Source: Afifellaceae bacterium
GTDB taxonomy: Bacteria; Pseudomonadota; Alphaproteobacteria; Rhizobiales; Afifellaceae
Assembly (NCBI GenBank): GCA_028281235.1
Contig: JANQKG010000014.1
Location: forward strand, 124,001 to 188,000
Length of the DNA stretch: 64,000 bases
Reading direction: 5' to 3'
Position numbers and translations under genes: made by a program. A model generated the notes under the pieces. It was not told the origin of the DNA. It was given only the letters and a program-made list of their open reading frames with translations, and did no database searches. Positions 51,535 through 59,964 of the stretch are shown piece by piece. Numbering within the stretch: position 1 is the first letter of the stretch; each line of letters starts with the position of its first letter.

Positions 51535-53166
51535 ATGACCCTCGTGCTTGACGGCCACTCGTTGAAAGCTGCCGATCTGGTGCGCGTCGCTCGGCAATTG
51601 GACGAGGACGGCCGCGAGCCGATCAGTGTGGCGCAATCCGCCTGGGACAGGCTGGAGGCAGCGCGCAGCTACATCGAGGCGAACTGGCTCAAGGAGGGCG
51701 CCAAGCCCGTCTACGGATTCAACACCGGCCTCGGCCGGCTCAAGGACACGCACATTCCCGTTGAGCACATCGACCTCTTTCAGAAGATGCTCGTGCACGC
51801 GCATTCCGCCGGCGTTGGCGAGCCGTTTCCCGAAGACGCCGTGCGCGCGCTCTTGGTGCTTCGCATCAACGCGCTTGTGCGCGGCGTTTCGGGACCACGC
51901 CGCGAGACCGTGGAGCGGCTTCTCGCCATGCTCAATCGCGGCGTGCATCCGGTCATTCCGCAAATCGGATCGGTCGGCGCAAGCGGCGACCTCGCCCCCC
52001 TCGCCTATTTGACGGGCACGCTCACGGGGCATCCCAACGCGGAGGCGTTCTACAAGGGCGAGCGCCTGCCGGCGCAGGAAAGCCTGAAGCGCGCCGGGCT
52101 GGAGCCTGAGTTTGAGCTTCGCGCCAAAGACGGCTTGGCGCTGATCAATGGCAGCACAGTTTCGCTTGCCGTGGCGGTTCTGGCCGCCGAAGAGGCCCGC
52201 AATGTGCTGGTGTCGGCCGACATCGCTCTTGCCTTGAGCCTTGAAGCGATGCGCTGCGAGTTGGCGGCCTTCGATCCGCGCGTCCATGAGGCGCGGCCGC
52301 ATGCCGGGCAGGTCGCAACGGCGGAGAATGTCCGCCGCCTTGTGGATGGGAGCAAACGGTGCACGGAGGAGGCCAGGCAGGTGCGCCTTCCCGACGACAT
52401 CAGCGTCTCCCACCAGACGATCCCGCAGCGCGTGCAGGACGCCTACTCTTTGAGATGCGCCCCGCAGGTTCACGGCCCGGCGCGCGACGCGCTCGACTAT
52501 GTCGACCGCGTGCTGGAAGTGGAGATGAACGCCGCCACCGACAATCCGCTGATCTTTGAAGATGGCCAAGGCGGATATGAGGCGCTGAGCCAGGGGAACT
52601 TCCACGGCCAGTATGTCGCTCAGGTCATGGATCATCTGGCGGCCGTCATGACCGATCTCGGCAGCATCAGCGAGCGGCGGAGCTATCGCATGCTCGATCC
52701 GACCATGAGCTATGGCCTGCCCAGCAACCTCGTCGCCAAGCTGACCGGCGTGAACTATGGCTACGCCATCGCGCATTGCTCCATGGCGGCATTGGTGACG
52801 GAAAACAGGACGCTATGCTGGCCCGCCGGTACCGATTCTGTCCCCACAAAGAGCAACCAGGAGGACCACGTCTCCAATTCGACCTGGTCCGCCCGCAAAG
52901 CGCGCACGATTGTGGAGAATGTCGCTCAGATCGTCGGCACCGAATTGTTGATCGCGGCGCAGGCCCTGAGCGTCACCAAGGAAACGCTCGGCGCGTTCGA
53001 TCTCGGCGGCGGCACGCAGGCCGCCTATGAGGCGATCCGTGAGCGCATACCCGCAGCGCTTGACGGCGACCGCTGGCTGCATGCCGATCTTGCTGCGGCC
53101 CGCGACTTGATCGAAGCAGGCGCGCTCCGCTCGGCCGTAGAGGACAAGCTGGGGTCGCTGGGCTAA
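51535..53166 (+). CDS. MIO-dependent ammonia-lyase, histidine ammonia-lyase family
   Basis: A 543-residue aromatic amino acid ammonia-lyase. The Ala149-Ser150-Gly151 triad (GSVGASGDLAPLAY) forms the MIO cofactor; YGFNTGLG near the N-terminus holds the catalytic Tyr; AHSAGVGEP keeps the His that HALs use for imidazole recognition; SNQEDHVSNS retains the Glu of the HAL C-domain. These suggest a histidine-like or imidazole substrate, although the usual TSANQEDH reads TKSNQEDH. It differs from housekeeping HutH by context: no hut genes are near, and ubiD/ubiX flank it. ATG 51535 follows AAGGAG. Confidence 0.85.
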   Translation: MTLVLDGHSLKAADLVRVARQLDEDGREPISVAQSAWDRLEAARSYIEANWLKEGAKPVYGFNTGLGRLKDTHIPVEHIDLFQKMLVHAHSAGVGEPFPEDAVRALLVLRINALVRGVSGPRRETVERLLAMLNRGVHPVIPQIGSVGASGDLAPLAYLTGTLTGHPNAEAFYKGERLPAQESLKRAGLEPEFELRAKDGLALINGSTVSLAVAVLAAEEARNVLVSADIALALSLEAMRCELAAFDPRVHEARPHAGQVATAENVRRLVDGSKRCTEEARQVRLPDDISVSHQTIPQRVQDAYSLRCAPQVHGPARDALDYVDRVLEVEMNAATDNPLIFEDGQGGYEALSQGNFHGQYVAQVMDHLAAVMTDLGSISERRSYRMLDPTMSYGLPSNLVAKLTGVNYGYAIAHCSMAALVTENRTLCWPAGTDSVPTKSNQEDHVSNSTWSARKARTIVENVAQIVGTELLIAAQALSVTKETLGAFDLGGGTQAAYEAIRERIPAALDGDRWLHADLAAARDLIEAGALRSAVEDKLGSLG

Positions 53167-53269
53167 ACACCTGGGCCGATGGGGCCAATGGCGCTATTTC
53201 TACTCCGCCGTTTGCATCAAGGAGGCCCGCTCTTGGCGGAGCGTCTCGGCCATACGGAATGGAAAAGGC

Positions 53270-54274
53270 ATGCTCGTAGGCGTTAAACGGGGCGTGCACG
53301 CCTTCCAGGAAGCGCGGCGCGGCGAGCGCCGCCGGGCGCTGCTGCTGTCAGAGCTTGAGCGCCATGGCATCGACAGGAACAAATCCGGCCTTCTGCTCAG
53401 CCATGGAATTGGTGACCATCTCATCGCGATGGGCCTGGCCGCAGCGTTCGAGCAAGCACGCGGCGAAACCTTGAGCTATGTCGTCGGCCGCGCCGATCTG
53501 GCGTTCCTCGCGAACCTCTACGCGCCGCAACGGCCCTATGTGGCGCTGCCTGACGGCTTGGACGCGAGAGCCTTTGAATACGACGCGAGCGGCACGCGCC
53601 CGTTCTACGCGCATTTCCCCGGCTACCATCTGGCCTCGATGATTGGCTATCGGGACCTCACTTTGATGGATGCCTATCGCTGCCGTCTGGGGCTTCCGGC
53701 CGACGCAGTCCCGGAACTGCCGCGCGCGCCAAGGGACAGCGAAGTCGAGCGTGCGAAGACCTCGCTCCTGGATCGCGGGCTGCGCCCCGGCAGAACGATC
53801 CTGCTGTGCACCAAATCGCGCAGTCTTCGTTGCTCTGGACTGATCGATCAGCTTTGGATGCCGCTGGCAGCACAGCTACGGTCGGAAGGCTTCGACATAG
53901 AAGTCAACGACGACCCAGAGCTTTCCGATCGGCTGAGCTTACCACGTCACGATCCGCTGCCGCTCGATCAATGGCGAGCAGCGGTCGCCGCCTGCGGCCA
54001 TGTGATCACCTTCCGCAGCGGGCTGAGTGAACTGGCCCTCAATACGGGCGCGCGGCACGCCGTGGTCTTTCCGCATATCAGCCATCTGAACGTCATCGAA
54101 GGTTATGCCTTGGCGCAGTGCTGGAACGAAGACATCTTTGAGATCGAGGTCGACTCGCACGATATGGACAAGATGATTGCTGAGCTTCTGGCCTATCATC
54201 AAGAAGGCCAGCAGGAGCGTTTAGATGAACGGACCGAACGCGCCACCGCCCCGTCTCCCACTCCATTGTCCTGA
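53270..54274 (+). CDS. GT-B-like glycosyltransferase-family protein (GT9-like), role unknown
   Basis: A 334-residue protein without signal peptide. It has two Rossmann-like halves: GLLLSHGIGDHLIAMGLAAA and SYVVGRADLAFLANLYAP, then GRTILLCTKSRSLRCSGLID and AAVAACGHVITFRSGLSELA...NTGARHAVVF, which resembles the acceptor/donor layout of heptosyltransferase-like GT9 proteins. The donor-site His/Glu motif typical of ADP-heptose enzymes was not found. It is embedded between ammonia-lyase and ubiX genes, thus an unexpected partner. ATG 53270 has GGAAAAGG ahead. Confidence 0.5.
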   Translation: MLVGVKRGVHAFQEARRGERRRALLLSELERHGIDRNKSGLLLSHGIGDHLIAMGLAAAFEQARGETLSYVVGRADLAFLANLYAPQRPYVALPDGLDARAFEYDASGTRPFYAHFPGYHLASMIGYRDLTLMDAYRCRLGLPADAVPELPRAPRDSEVERAKTSLLDRGLRPGRTILLCTKSRSLRCSGLIDQLWMPLAAQLRSEGFDIEVNDDPELSDRLSLPRHDPLPLDQWRAAVAACGHVITFRSGLSELALNTGARHAVVFPHISHLNVIEGYALAQCWNEDIFEIEVDSHDMDKMIAELLAYHQEGQQERLDERTERATAPSPTPLS

Positions 54275-54306
54275 GCCATCCAACGCGCGCCGAGCCCGAT
54301 CGCACC

Positions 54307-54882
54307 ATGACCCAAGCTACGCCCCGCCGCCTCTTGATCGCCATGACCGGCGCATCCGGTCTGGTCTACGGCATCAAGCTACTGCAGCTTCTGCGGGGCG
54401 GCGACTACGAGACCCACCTCATCATCTCCAAGCCGGCGCAGGTAGCGCTGGCCTACGAATCGTCGATGAAGGTGCGCGACGTGACCGCTCTCGCCGACAA
54501 GACCTATGACAATGACGACGTGACCGCCGCGATCGCCAGCGGATCGTTCCGGACGGAAGGCATGATCGTCGCGCCGTGCTCAGCCAAGACGCTGGGCGAA
54601 GTTGCGGCCGGATCCGGCGCAACGCTCGTCGCCCGCGCCGCCGACGTCACGCTGAAGGAGCGGCGGCGGCTGGTCCTGCTCGTTCGCGAAACGCCGCTCC
54701 ATCTCGGCCATTGTCGCAACATGGTGACGGTGACCGAATTCGGCGCAATCGTGATGCCGCCGGTTCCCGCCTTCTATCCCATGCCGGAGAGCATCGACGA
54801 TATGGTCACCTTCACCGCAGTGCGGGCGCTCGATCTTTTCGGGATCGACGCCGCGCCTGTGCGCCGCTGGAAGGAGGCGTGA
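54307..54882 (+). CDS. ubiX: Flavin prenyltransferase UbiX (prFMN synthase)
   Basis: A 191-residue flavoprotein: LIAMTGASGLVYGIKLLQLL binds FMN phosphate, MIVAPCSAKTLGEVAAGSG is the hallmark UbiX loop, and LLVRETPLHLGHCRNM plus PAFYPMPESIDDMV complete the active site. It builds prenylated FMN from FMN and dimethylallyl phosphate, the cofactor needed by the UbiD-type enzyme in the same operon. Confidence 0.92.
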   Translation: MTQATPRRLLIAMTGASGLVYGIKLLQLLRGGDYETHLIISKPAQVALAYESSMKVRDVTALADKTYDNDDVTAAIASGSFRTEGMIVAPCSAKTLGEVAAGSGATLVARAADVTLKERRRLVLLVRETPLHLGHCRNMVTVTEFGAIVMPPVPAFYPMPESIDDMVTFTAVRALDLFGIDAAPVRRWKEA

Positions 54883-54950
54883 TACGGCGCTCGGCAACGA
54901 CGCGCCCGAACGATCTGGCGCAGCCGCGACGTTCATGTTGAACTGTGCCC

Positions 54951-55727
54951 ATGCGCTACGAGCACCTCACCTCCCCGGCAATTGCGACGCTGGATCGTGA
55001 CTCAACGATCCTGCTCCTGCCGCTCGGCGCCGTTGAGCAGCACGGACCGCATCTCCCGCTGGGCACCGATACGATGATCGCCAAAGCGATCTGCGATGCG
55101 GCGGCGGAGCAACGAAGCGACACCTTCGTCCTGCCGCCGCCCTGGTATGGCGTCTCGGAGCACCACATGCGCTTCTCCGGCACCCTGACGTTAAGCGTCG
55201 ATACGATGCGGGCGATCGTCAGCGACGTTGTCGGCAGTGCCGTCGCCCACGGCTTTCGCCGCATCCTCATGGTCAACGGCCATGGCGGCAACAGACCGGC
55301 CCTCGACGTTCTGGCCACGACGCTGGGCAAGACGCATTACGGTCGCGCCTCCATCGCCGGCCTGACCTATTTTCAGCTTGCCGCCAAACAGATCGATGCG
55401 GTGCGCGATTCAAGACCCGGCGGAACCGGCCATGCCGGCGAGATGGAAACCTCGGTGCTGCTTCATCTCACGCCTGATCTCGTCAGCATGGATGAAGCCA
55501 AGGCCGTCTACCCCGACACCGGCTCGCCATACCTGACCACCGACCTGACGCGCTCTTCCCCAATCCGGACCTATAATGACTTCGCAGATTTGTCGGCGAG
55601 CGGCGTGTTCGGCGATCCGGAACTTGCCAGCGCTGACAAGGGCGAGCGCTTCTTCTCAGCCATCGTCGAAGAGCTGACGCGCTTTCTGGAGGACTTTGCA
55701 AAGTGGCCCATTCGCGGCCGCGATTGA
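54951..55727 (+). CDS. Creatininase family amidohydrolase
   Basis: A 258-residue metallohydrolase of the creatininase/arfB family: LLLPLGAVEQHGPHLPLGTD (Glu, His and Asp ligands), MVNGHGGNRPAL (His) and GTGHAGEMETSVLL (Glu). Members hydrolyse cyclic amides such as creatinine or open formamide rings. It ends the plus-strand catabolic operon and probably opens or trims a ring. ATG 54951 follows a GTG at 54945 in frame; the ATG is preferred. Confidence 0.87.
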   Translation: MRYEHLTSPAIATLDRDSTILLLPLGAVEQHGPHLPLGTDTMIAKAICDAAAEQRSDTFVLPPPWYGVSEHHMRFSGTLTLSVDTMRAIVSDVVGSAVAHGFRRILMVNGHGGNRPALDVLATTLGKTHYGRASIAGLTYFQLAAKQIDAVRDSRPGGTGHAGEMETSVLLHLTPDLVSMDEAKAVYPDTGSPYLTTDLTRSSPIRTYNDFADLSASGVFGDPELASADKGERFFSAIVEELTRFLEDFAKWPIRGRD

Positions 55728-55760
55728 GCCCGCGTCCATGCGCCGACGCCTAATCCAAGA

Positions 55761-56444
55761 TCACACCACCTTCACGACAAACGATCCGAGGCCGTCAATT
55801 GAGCCTTCGAGCGTGTCACCGACCGCGACCGGCCCCACGCCCGCCGGCGTGCCGGACAAGATAATGTCGCCAGCCGCCAGCTCAAAATACTCCGAGAGAT
55901 AGGCGATCATCTCCGGCACCTTCCAGATCATCTGATTGAGATCACCATCCTGACGGCGCTCGCCGTTGACATTCAACGCAATGCGGCCCTGATCCAAATG
56001 GCCCGTCTCAGCGACCGGATGAAGCGGACCGATAGGCGCGGAACGCTCAAACGCCTTACCGATCTCCCAAGGCCTGCCGAGCTTCTTGGCCTCACCCTGC
56101 AAGTCGCGTCGCGTCATGTCGAGCGCCACCGCGTGGCCGAGCACATGGTCAAGCGCTGATTGGATTGGGATGTCGATCCCGCCCGATTTCAGCGCTACCG
56201 CCATCTCAATCTCATGGTGCACGTCGGACGTCTTCGGCGGATAGGGGAACACACCGGACGGATCGAGATTGTCGGGGTTCTTCTGAAAGAAGAAGGGTGG
56301 CTCGCGATCGGGATCGTGGCCCATCTCGATGGCGTGCGCGGCGTAGTTTCGGCCGATGCAATAGACCCGCCGGACAGGAAAACGCGCCTCCGATCCGGCG
56401 ACCGGGAGCGACGGTGCCGCTTGTTGCTCAATCACATATTGCAT
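55761..56444 (-). CDS. Fumarylacetoacetate hydrolase (FAH) family protein
   Basis: A 227-residue protein of the FAH/HpcE group: VYCIGRNYAAHAIEMG, then FFFQKNPDNLDPSG, DVHHEIEMAVAL (the metal Glu pair) and FELAAGDIILSGTPAGVGPV. Members cleave C-C bonds or decarboxylate beta-dicarbonyl acids from ring breakdown. ATG 56444 has GGAAGCGG directly upstream; the longer frame crosses the promoter. It converges on the creatininase gene and is divergent from the FadR-type regulator. Confidence 0.87.
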   Translation of the reverse strand: MQYVIEQQAAPSLPVAGSEARFPVRRVYCIGRNYAAHAIEMGHDPDREPPFFFQKNPDNLDPSGVFPYPPKTSDVHHEIEMAVALKSGGIDIPIQSALDHVLGHAVALDMTRRDLQGEAKKLGRPWEIGKAFERSAPIGPLHPVAETGHLDQGRIALNVNGERRQDGDLNQMIWKVPEMIAYLSEYFELAAGDIILSGTPAGVGPVAVGDTLEGSIDGLGSFVVKVV

Positions 56445-56563
56445 CCGCTTCCTTTCCCACACTCCCGCGCCTTTCGAGGGCCGATCGTCGCGACACCACC
56501 ATACCAATCCGGATCAATCGAACCATCTCTGAACTTCTACGTTGCAAAACCGCGCGTTTGGTG

Positions 56564-56598
56564 CAATTGATCAACCAAAGTGCTCAATTGGTCAATCA
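56564..56598. promoter_or_regulatory. Tandem candidate FadR/GntR operators
   Basis: Two copies of CAATTGRTCAAYCA (56564-56577 CAATTGATCAACCA and 56585-56598 CAATTGGTCAATCA) lie exactly 21 bases apart, two helical turns, between the divergent FAH and FadR genes. GATCAA/TTGATC half-sites suit GntR-type dimers. Confidence 0.6.
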
Positions 56599-56609
56599 TT
56601 GATCCGAAA

Positions 56610-57305
56610 ATGGATGTGCTGACAAGACCGAATGGGGCGACGCGCGACGCGGCGATAGAAACCCTCAGGTCGTTCATCGTGGAGGGCGACTATCAGCCGG
56701 GCGACCGTCTTCCGGCTGAGCGGGAGCTGATGTCAAGCCTCGGCATGACCCGCACAATCCTTCGCAAGGCGCTTGATGCGCTGGAACGCGAGGGGGCGAT
56801 CTGGCGGCACGTCGGCAAAGGCACGTTTCTCGCCCATCACGCAGCGGATTCCGGTCCGAACAATCTGTCGTCGATCGCCCAGCAATTGTCGCCGGTGCGC
56901 ATGATCCGCGCGCGGCTTTGCATGGAGCCTGCGATCGCCCGCGAAGCGGCGATCAATGCGTCGGCGGACGCCATTGCGCAGATCAACCTGGCACAGCATC
57001 GCGCCGAAAACGCCAAGAGCTGGGACGAATACGAAGCGCATGACGACCGTTTTCACCGTGCAGTGGCGGAAGCGGCCGACAACGTCCTTCTGCTTTGGGT
57101 CTTCGACGAGCTCAATCGCACCAAGCGCGCTGTCGCCTGGGACAACGTCGTACGGCAATCGGCGCGGCCGCCTGAGGGCTACAAAAGCTTCGCTGAGCAC
57201 AAATCGATCGCGGCTGCGATCGAAGCGCATGACCCCGCCGCCGCACAGGACGCCATGCGGCGCCACATCGGTTCCGTTTCCGGGAGGCTTTTTGGCGAGC
57301 TTTAG
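56610..57305 (+). CDS. FadR/GntR family transcriptional regulator (FCD domain)
   Basis: A 231-residue regulator. The winged helix is DRLPAERELMSSLGMTRTIL with RKALDALEREGAI in the recognition segment; the C-terminal FCD domain (RARLCMEPAIAREAAINAS, HDDRFHRAVAEAADN, EHKSIAAAIEAHDPAAAQDAM) has the metal-binding His typical of acid-sensing members. It probably represses the FAH gene and/or the following importer and itself, through the two operators just upstream. ATG 56610 is preferred over GTG 56580, which lies in the operator. Confidence 0.88.
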   Translation: MDVLTRPNGATRDAAIETLRSFIVEGDYQPGDRLPAERELMSSLGMTRTILRKALDALEREGAIWRHVGKGTFLAHHAADSGPNNLSSIAQQLSPVRMIRARLCMEPAIAREAAINASADAIAQINLAQHRAENAKSWDEYEAHDDRFHRAVAEAADNVLLLWVFDELNRTKRAVAWDNVVRQSARPPEGYKSFAEHKSIAAAIEAHDPAAAQDAMRRHIGSVSGRLFGEL

Positions 57306-57378
57306 CAATATCGCGAGCGGGGCCTTCGTTCGCCACAAACAAAACAACCAACACAACGAAACAAACAGGGAGAAAACG

Positions 57379-58350
57379 ATGAGACATCTGGTCAAGAAAG
57401 CCGCAGCCGCCTTGCTTGCGGCGCCGCTTGCCCTGGCGCTGACGGCTTCCGCGCAGGCCGACAAGATCCGCATCGCGCTTGCGGAGACGCCCTCAGATGA
57501 GCTTGCCGCCTTCTTCGTCGCGCTCGATCGCGCCAAGGCGAACGGGCTCGACTATGAGTGGACGGCCTTCTCCGACGAAGAGCTTGCCATCCAGGCGGTG
57601 CTCAGCGGGCAGATGGATATCGGCTTCGGCACACCCTATGCCGCGATGCAGCGCTCGCAGGCGCCGCTGCGCATCATCTTTCAGCTTTCGAAGCTGAAAT
57701 TCTTCCCGGTCACGAACAAGAAATACGACAGCCTGGAAGACCTCGACGGCGAGCCGATCCTGCTCCACTCCCGCGGCGGCGGCACCGATTCCATCGCCAA
57801 CGTGATCGAAGACAAGATGGGCATCACATTCGGTGAGCGCTCCTATGTGCCGGGCTCGGCAAATCGCGTCGTGGCGCTGGTCGCGGGGCAGGCGGACGCG
57901 ACAATCATCGACCTGTCGAACAAGAACAAGGTGATGCGCCAGCATGGCGACAAGTTCAACGTGCTGCCCATGTTCGAAGTGGAGGCGAGCGACGAAGCGC
58001 TGTTCGCCAATCTCGATTGGATCAAGGCCAATGAGAAAGACGTGCAGATCTTCGTGAACGCACTCCTCAGCGTCTGGCGCGACATGAACGAAGATCCAAC
58101 GATCGTCAGTCGCGAAACGGATCCGGACGGCCCGATCGGCCAGCTCCCGCAGGAGATTCTCGGCGAGCTTGATCAGTTCTACGCCGAGGCGGTCGAGGGT
58201 GGCCTCTATGATCCGAACGGTGGCGGGCGCAAGGCCGCGGCGGCGGACATGGAATGGTATTCGCAGGCCGGCCAGTTGGACGGCACGCCGGAAACGCTCA
58301 ACATTGAGGATTTCTGGTACATGAAGCCGCTTGACGAAGCGGCCAGCTGA
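57379..58350 (+). CDS. ABC importer substrate-binding protein, NMT1/SsuA type
   Basis: A 323-residue exported protein: signal peptide (KKAAAALLAAPLALALTASAQA), then IRIALAETPSDELAAFFVAL, AIQAVLSGQMDIGFGTPYAAM and HSRGGGTDSIANV, the ligand-cleft region. It delivers a small anion or heterocycle to the two permeases that follow. AGGGAGA lies 8 bases before ATG 57379. The operon is SBP-permease-ATPase-permease, following the FadR-type gene by 73 bases. Confidence 0.85.
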   Translation: MRHLVKKAAAALLAAPLALALTASAQADKIRIALAETPSDELAAFFVALDRAKANGLDYEWTAFSDEELAIQAVLSGQMDIGFGTPYAAMQRSQAPLRIIFQLSKLKFFPVTNKKYDSLEDLDGEPILLHSRGGGTDSIANVIEDKMGITFGERSYVPGSANRVVALVAGQADATIIDLSNKNKVMRQHGDKFNVLPMFEVEASDEALFANLDWIKANEKDVQIFVNALLSVWRDMNEDPTIVSRETDPDGPIGQLPQEILGELDQFYAEAVEGGLYDPNGGGRKAAAADMEWYSQAGQLDGTPETLNIEDFWYMKPLDEAAS

Positions 58351-58399
58351 TCCGGTTGGGACAGCCGCTTCCAAGCGGCTGTCCGTAGCGACATCCACC

Positions 58400-59170
58400 A
58401 TGCCAAGCGCGATCAACCGATCCCTCGCCCTGAAGCTCCTCTCGATTTTCATCGTGTTTGGGGCGTGGGAGATCGCTGGCCATATTCCGGTCAGCTACGC
58501 ATTCCCGACATTCCTGGACTCTATGCAAGCGCTCGGCCGAATGGCGATGGACGGCACGTTGTTTACCGCCTATGGCGAGACTTTGAGGCCGCTGGTGGTT
58601 GGGGTCGCCATTTCCGCGGTGCTGGGGATCGCGCTCGGCCTTTGGATCGGCCTCAGTTCCTGGTTTGACTGGCTCGTCTCACCGATCTTCATCGTGATGC
58701 AGGCCGCGCCGCTTGCTGCGCTGATCCCTCTCCTCGTCATGGTCTACGGGATCGGGCTCACCTCCAAGGTGTTCGTGGTCTGCATCATGGCCATGCCCGT
58801 CATCGTTCTGAATACGGCCGGTGCGGTGCGCAACACGCCGACATCGATCATCGAGATGGGCCGGTCTTTCCTGGGCACCAGACCCGATATCATCCTGAGA
58901 ATCATTGTTCCCTCAGCCTCGCCGATCATCTTTTCCGGCCTTCGCCTTGGCGTTTCGGCCGGCTTTATCGGAGCCATCCTGGCAGAGCTGAAAATAACCC
59001 CGACCGGCGTCGGCGACATCATCACCTACAGCCGTTCCATCGCCGATTATCCGAGCATGTATGCGGCGATCTTCTCCATAATCCTGCTCGCGGTCTTGTT
59101 CCTGAACCTCCTTGAGCTGATCGAAGCCAATCTATTTGAGGGCAACAATCGTGGCTATGCCTCAGACTGA
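58400..59170 (+). CDS. ABC importer permease, SsuC/TauC type (first)
   Basis: A 256-residue permease with six segments and the coupling loop EMGRSFLGTRPDIILRIIVPSA. It belongs to the same family as the second permease but is not its duplicate. ATG 58400 is used because the frame's earlier TTG overlaps the binding-protein gene. It overlaps the ATPase start by 20 bases. Confidence 0.85.
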   Translation: MPSAINRSLALKLLSIFIVFGAWEIAGHIPVSYAFPTFLDSMQALGRMAMDGTLFTAYGETLRPLVVGVAISAVLGIALGLWIGLSSWFDWLVSPIFIVMQAAPLAALIPLLVMVYGIGLTSKVFVVCIMAMPVIVLNTAGAVRNTPTSIIEMGRSFLGTRPDIILRIIVPSASPIIFSGLRLGVSAGFIGAILAELKITPTGVGDIITYSRSIADYPSMYAAIFSIILLAVLFLNLLELIEANLFEGNNRGYASD

Positions 59171-59957
59171 CGAGACCGTTGTGCAGGCATTCGAGGCGAG
59201 GCCTGAGAACGCCGTTTCCGCGCGCAACATCACCAAGACCTATGACAAGGTCGAGGCGCTCAGGGACTTGTCGTTGGATTTTCCGAAGGGGCAGCTCACC
59301 TCACTGCTCGGCCCGTCCGGCTGCGGTAAGACCACGCTTCTGAAGATCATTGCCGGATTGTTGGAGCCCACCTCCGGCGAGGTTGAAGTCAACGGGCACA
59401 AAGTGACGGGACCCGGCCCTGATCGCGCTTTCGTCTTTCAGGACTTTGCGCTCCTTCCCTGGGCGAGCGTATTACGCAATGTCGCTTTCGGCCTGGAACT
59501 GCGTCGCGTCGCGAAGTCGGAGCGCGAAGCCATTGCGGAGAAATATATCCGCGATGTCGGGCTATCCGGCTTTGAGAAGAACTTCCCGCATGAACTGTCC
59601 GGCGGCATGCGCCAGCGCGTCGGACTTGCACGCGCATTGGCCGTCGATTCCGACGTGCTTTTGATGGACGAGCCGTTCTCCGCGGTTGACGAACAGACCC
59701 GCCGAAAATTCCAGGAAGACCTGCTCGGGCTCATCCAGCACGAGAACAAGACGTTCATCTTCGTCACGCATTCCATCGAAGAAGCCGTCTACGTCTCCGA
59801 CCAAGTTGCGATTCTGCTGCCAAGGCCAAGCCGCGTCTCAGAGATCATTCGGCCGAGCAGCTTCCGCAACAAGGGCGTCAGCAACATCCGCCGCGACCCG
59901 GAATATCTCGACATCGTCGATCGGATCTGGGCGTCGCTGCGCAGCTACGTGGAATAG
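59151..59957 (+). CDS. ABC importer ATPase, SsuB/TauB type
   Basis: A 268-residue ATPase with LLGPSGCGKTTLLKII (Walker A), HELSGGMRQRVGLARAL (signature), VLLMDEPFSAVDEQTR (Walker B) and the His in VTHSIEEAVY. GTG 59151 is favoured (GAGGG 8 bases upstream); ATG 59157 is the alternative. It lies between the two permease genes, serving both. Confidence 0.88.
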   Translation: MAMPQTDETVVQAFEARPENAVSARNITKTYDKVEALRDLSLDFPKGQLTSLLGPSGCGKTTLLKIIAGLLEPTSGEVEVNGHKVTGPGPDRAFVFQDFALLPWASVLRNVAFGLELRRVAKSEREAIAEKYIRDVGLSGFEKNFPHELSGGMRQRVGLARALAVDSDVLLMDEPFSAVDEQTRRKFQEDLLGLIQHENKTFIFVTHSIEEAVYVSDQVAILLPRPSRVSEIIRPSSFRNKGVSNIRRDPEYLDIVDRIWASLRSYVE

Positions 59958-59964
59958 AGAACCG

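Noticed and set aside
51073-52776. A 567-codon minus-strand frame
   Set aside because: Antisense to the UbiD and ammonia-lyase genes; no domain pattern.
46523-53166. Assignment of the locus to known ergothioneine degradation
   Set aside because: Ammonia-lyase, hydantoinase-like and carbamoylase-like genes fit, but no thiourocanate hydratase or desulfhydrase gene is present, and UbiD/UbiX have no place in that pathway.
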